Part shown: positions 62,101 through 64,000 of the stretch, piece after piece
Position numbering within the stretch: position 1 is the stretch's first letter
How the letters are laid out: every line of letters starts with the position of its first letter
Source: Flavobacteriia bacterium
GTDB lineage: Bacteria; Bacteroidota; Bacteroidia; Flavobacteriales_D; Crocinitomicaceae
NCBI GenBank assembly: GCA_016178305.1
Contig: JACOTM010000030.1
Coordinates: 1-64,000, forward strand
Reading direction: 5' to 3'
DNA: 64,000 bases
Position numbers and translations under genes: made by a program
Notes under the pieces: model-generated
Told to the model about the DNA's origin: nothing
What the model saw: the letters and a program-made list of their open reading frames with translations, nothing else
Databases searched by the model: none

Positions 62101-63053
62101 CTCCTGTTCCAATAATTGAGGATACTGTAAAATTATGTAATGGCGATACTACGTTGTTAATTGTTTCTGGAGCTGAATCATACAATTGGCTTCCCAACTA
62201 TCATATCAATATTTTGACTGGAGATTCTGTTTTAGTATCACCTGACTTTAACATGTACTATTATTGTGATTTTACAAACGCATGCGGAACTATTCGAGAT
62301 AGCGTTTTTATGAAAATCCAAATTCCTGTTATTACTGCAGGAAACGATACGATAATTTGCCCTGGGGATAAGGCTCTAGTATGGGCTAATGGTGGAATCA
62401 ATTATCAATGGTTCCCTATGAATTCTGTTGATAATCAATTTGGACAAACAACATTCGTACATCCCAATATAAATACAAATTATTTTGTTTTAGGTACAGA
62501 TATTTATGGTTGTACGGATACCGCTTTTGTAGAAGTTGATTTGTATCCTCAAATTTATATTCAAGCTTGTCCTGATATTTATGCTTTTCAAGGTGATGTT
62601 GTAACATTATATGCAAATACGAACATTGGTGGAACATATACTTGGTCGCCATCAGAACATTTAAGCTGTGTAAATTGTATGACTCCCTCTGCTAATCCAA
62701 ATCAAAATTATACTTATACTGTCACTTTAACAGATAGCCATGGATGCATTGCAACTGATGATGTGAAAATATTTTACGATGGTATTTTGTATGTTCCCAA
62801 TACTTTTACACCCGATGGCAATATGTTCAATAATGTTTTTAAAGCTATAGGTGGAAACATCATTTCGTTTAAAATGGAAATATTTAATCGTTGGGGGGAA
62901 TTAATTTTCAGCTCTAATTCAATGGATGAATCTTGGGACGGCACTTATAATGGATTACCTTGTCCAATCGGAACTTATACTTGGAAAATAGAATATAGCG
63001 ATTACAATAACTCCCGAAAAATGTTAGTTGGGCACGTAAATATTGTTAAATAA
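59133..63053 (+). CDS. Giant secreted surface protein with SBBP repeats, PKD and T9SS type B domain
   Basis: A 1306-residue surface protein. A signal peptide (MRFILILILFFLALPVYS) is followed by a DUF7948-type domain (about 25-240, LHPNKGQWDLPILYKIELNLGEMFLTKDGFTYAL). SBBP-like beta-propeller repeats of the form LLYSTYLGGAGNEAPHSLVSDNNGDLYVLGVTSSANFPVL run from about 245 to 740. A PKD domain lies near 765-845 (WNFGDGATSTAVNPSHLYGSAGIYNVTL), then several Ig-like CHU modules with paired Cys, and a final type B sorting domain (YVPNTFTPDGNMFNNVF ... IFNRWGELIF ... GTYTWKIEY). It should be exported by the T9SS. Adhesion or surface binding is likely but not shown. It is a single gene from its own strong promoter. 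Confidence 0.92.
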   Translation: MRFILILILFFLALPVYSQQEGILLHPNKGQWDLPILYKIELNLGEMFLTKDGFTYALNDYNIKHGNHEKNQELNENDKIGFQILKSSFIGSSWMGEVAESNPSQAYRNYFQGNNPDKWKSKIYSYKTVELKNYYPQINFLVEGQSSNLKYSFVAAPHADITQIQYKIEGSDKIYLDGNGNLHITNRFGEIIENKPIAWNEIDGKKQFVKVKFKLKNNVISFEFPNGYDQKNKLIIDPTLTFSTFTGSTMDNWGMTATPDMNGNLYAGGIVFVGPGSYPATTGAFDVTFNGGTSFSYTLNGSTYNTPGFDVAISKFNSAGTALLYSTYLGGAGNEAPHSLVSDNNGDLYVLGVTSSANFPVLTNAFDNSFNGGPNITENELGYNDGADLFIAHLNANGTTMVGATFIGGTGTDGVNIGTLNFNYGDPFRGEIIVDNAGYIYVSSTSRSSDFPTLNPVQGTLQGLQDAVLFKINTSLTTLSWSTYFGNSGLETGNSVQISSNGFVYMAGGTNSNSLAIGVGEDLSFNGGISDGYLSKFNANTGNIISGTFMGLNEYDQAYFVQLDLNNEVYVYGQTESDWGITAGHYGVPNSGQFIRKYNNNLTSILWTTMIGAGTGHVEISPTAFLVSDCFDIYITGWGGIINSNYSNQAQNSTTFGFQVTADAYQGTTNGSNFYIALLGQNANTLKYASFMGGANSSYNHVDGGTSRFDKNGKIYHAVCAACGGQDNGFTTTPGVYSPTNNSTNCNLAAFKFELSSIEAIISEPQTYICIPEPVVFNNNSANGNSFFWNFGDGATSTAVNPSHLYGSAGIYNVTLVVSDSNGCFSADSIAFQVEIGDFQGGAVQPVTPICKGSTYQLEAYGGANYLWSPSNVLDNPASPTPFATIDVTTDFTVIVSDSCGSDTITITLQVFTTEPLISNDTSICIGNSVPLFVGNTVSQSWTPTNTLNNPNSATPIATPTIPTMYYVTMFTTDNCEFHDSVFVNVFYDSPVPIIEDTVKLCNGDTTLLIVSGAESYNWLPNYHINILTGDSVLVSPDFNMYYYCDFTNACGTIRDSVFMKIQIPVITAGNDTIICPGDKALVWANGGINYQWFPMNSVDNQFGQTTFVHPNINTNYFVLGTDIYGCTDTAFVEVDLYPQIYIQACPDIYAFQGDVVTLYANTNIGGTYTWSPSEHLSCVNCMTPSANPNQNYTYTVTLTDSHGCIATDDVKIFYDGILYVPNTFTPDGNMFNNVFKAIGGNIISFKMEIFNRWGELIFSSNSMDESWDGTYNGLPCPIGTYTWKIEYSDYNNSRKMLVGHVNIVK

Positions 63054-63252
63054 CTAATCTAGCTTTAAAAAATTAGGTTAAAATTATTTTGAGGTTCTGA
63101 GGTTCGAATATTGAAAGTATGTAGTTAGATGCAAGTTTAGAGGTTCACGCTTTGAACTTGGGGGAAATCGGAAAATTTTAAATTTCGTTTCGGTTTAAGT
63201 TCACTGAGGAAAACTAGAAGAAAGAAAGAAATAATAAATATTTAAGTTAAAA

Positions 63253-63924
63253 ATGAGAATCTTTCTGACATTTATTTGCATTCTAAGTTACCATTTTGGT
63301 TACTCGCAAAAACAATTGACTTTGATAATAGATACAATAGATTTTATTGATGATTTTGATAAATATCATTTTAAAGTTTATCTGACCAATCAAGGTTTTT
63401 CAGATTTAGGAGAAATAGATACTAATTCTCAAATTTCAAGTCAAAATTACCCAAACTTTAAGACGACTATAAATGTAAAAACTGACTCAACTAAAATTCA
63501 GATTCCAATAGACAAACAAAATGGGGTTCTTGAACTTAGTAATATTTATTATCTGGATACTATTAGAATAAACCATCTGGAAATATACAGTAACTGTTAC
63601 AAGGACACTGTAAAAACTAGACTTGAATATTACAGCGTAAAAAACGATAGTATTTCGAACGAACCTTATAAAGTGAAATTTAAGAAAAGTATTAAAAAAT
63701 CTACGTGTAAATACAAACCTCCATACAAAACAATGTTGACTATAAATGGCCAAAAATATTATGTAAGCATCCAAAAAAAGGAGTCAAATATTAATTATAT
63801 GCATGGGCATGGCTACAAACCAAAACAAACAGAAAAAAATCATGAACACTATTCAGGTTCGAAAATTTATATATGTTCAACTACCATACACTCTATAAAT
63901 GTGATAACAATAAATATAAAATAA
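63253..63924 (+). CDS. Exported protein of unknown function
   Basis: A 223-residue protein with a signal peptide (MRIFLTFICILSYHFGYS) and Asp/Thr-rich strands (LTLIIDTIDFIDDFDKYHFKVYLTN, IQIPIDKQNGVLELSNIYYLD). Polar Lys-rich segments follow (KVKFKKSIKKSTCKYKPPYKT). The C-terminal part includes NYMHGHGYKPKQTEKNHEHYSG, an His-rich stretch that could bind metal. I do not recognise the family. It lies 199 bp after the giant surface gene and is followed directly by GC-richer DNA unlike the rest of the window, raising the possibility that it is a recently acquired gene. Confidence 0.65.
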   Translation: MRIFLTFICILSYHFGYSQKQLTLIIDTIDFIDDFDKYHFKVYLTNQGFSDLGEIDTNSQISSQNYPNFKTTINVKTDSTKIQIPIDKQNGVLELSNIYYLDTIRINHLEIYSNCYKDTVKTRLEYYSVKNDSISNEPYKVKFKKSIKKSTCKYKPPYKTMLTINGQKYYVSIQKKESNINYMHGHGYKPKQTEKNHEHYSGSKIYICSTTIHSINVITINIK

Positions 63925-64000
63925 AACCATCGCCCAATAAGTGTTATACAACAACGAGCAAAACCTGCTAGCCAGCGGACGCATAGTGCCAAAATTATAG
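63925..64000. other. GC-richer, possibly repeat-like segment at the window edge
   Basis: The last 75 bp contain GTGTTATACAACAACGAGC and CCTGCTAGCCAGCGGACGC, which are more GC-rich than neighbours and include short palindromic cores (GCTAGC). No ORF is visible. It may be a repeat, a gene-cassette site or the edge of a mobile element; the window ends before this can be resolved. Confidence 0.35.

Noticed and set aside
63927-64000. Integron attC site
   Set aside because: The expected RYYYAAC/GTTRRRY core pair was not found; only a loose resemblance remains.

Overview
The window is AT-rich DNA (roughly 30% GC by eye) from a free-living member of the Bacteroidota, most likely order Flavobacteriales and perhaps Fluviicola/Crocinitomicaceae-like. 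The evidence is T9SS cargo with both type A and type B (gliding-motility-associated) C-terminal sorting domains, a PorP/SprF protein, TAnnTTTG promoter -7 boxes, a long-form PurF, a DksA-like protein with a degenerate zinc finger, and many conserved Bacteroidota families (DUF3109, DUF2490, DUF6427). Most of it is ordinary chromosome. I saw no rRNA, tRNA, CRISPR array, prophage or complete insertion sequence.

Layout. 1-5.2 kb: a PorT-like barrel, a MauE/thioredoxin-like fusion, a DEAD-box helicase lacking the motif V segment, and an ECF sigma/anti-sigma pair. 5.2-10.4 kb: a T9SS-exported M43 metalloprotease, then a comF / FAD oxidoreductase / SET-domain / DUF3109 operon. 10.4-17.7 kb: nrdB-nrdA behind a long leader, a double OmpA-domain protein, mgtE and a 2-hydroxyacid dehydrogenase. 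17.7-20.9 kb: an unrecognised three-gene cluster with two paralogous barrel-like proteins. 21-26 kb: an MBOAT plus two SGNH-hydrolase acylation locus. 26-31 kb: DksA-like, lspA, an outer-membrane-protein remnant, rnpA, a CtpA-type protease and an O-antigen-ligase-like protein. 31-40 kb: a helical-repeat protein, bestrophin, HAD, beta-propeller-like protein, CNNM transporter, purD, purQ and a DUF6427 membrane protein. 40-51 kb: GH18 chitinase, topB, a 1102-residue MORN-like secreted protein, and a siderophore receptor plus PepSY protein behind two Fur-like boxes. 51-64 kb: PorP/SprF with a CotH/TSP3 type B cargo protein, a lipoprotein with DUF2490, a 264-bp MITE-like element at the purF stop codon, purF, a 1306-residue type B surface protein, and a final unknown secreted protein followed by GC-richer DNA.

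Themes. Secretion and surface proteins dominate: four clear T9SS cargo proteins, one PorP/SprF partner and several outer-membrane barrels. Purine synthesis (purD, purQ, purF) is scattered. The ECF sigma promoter signature (TGTAAC, then about 16-17 bp, then GTCTAA-like) occurs both before the sigma gene and before the first barrel gene, suggesting a small envelope regulon. Non-coding observations of most interest are the MITE with its target duplication, a lone copy of its terminal repeat, two dispersed short repeats, and several promoters so close to the start codon that the mRNAs should be leaderless. No single locus is proven to be a new system. The best candidates for follow-up are the SET-domain operon, the 17.8-20.9 kb cluster and the acylation locus.
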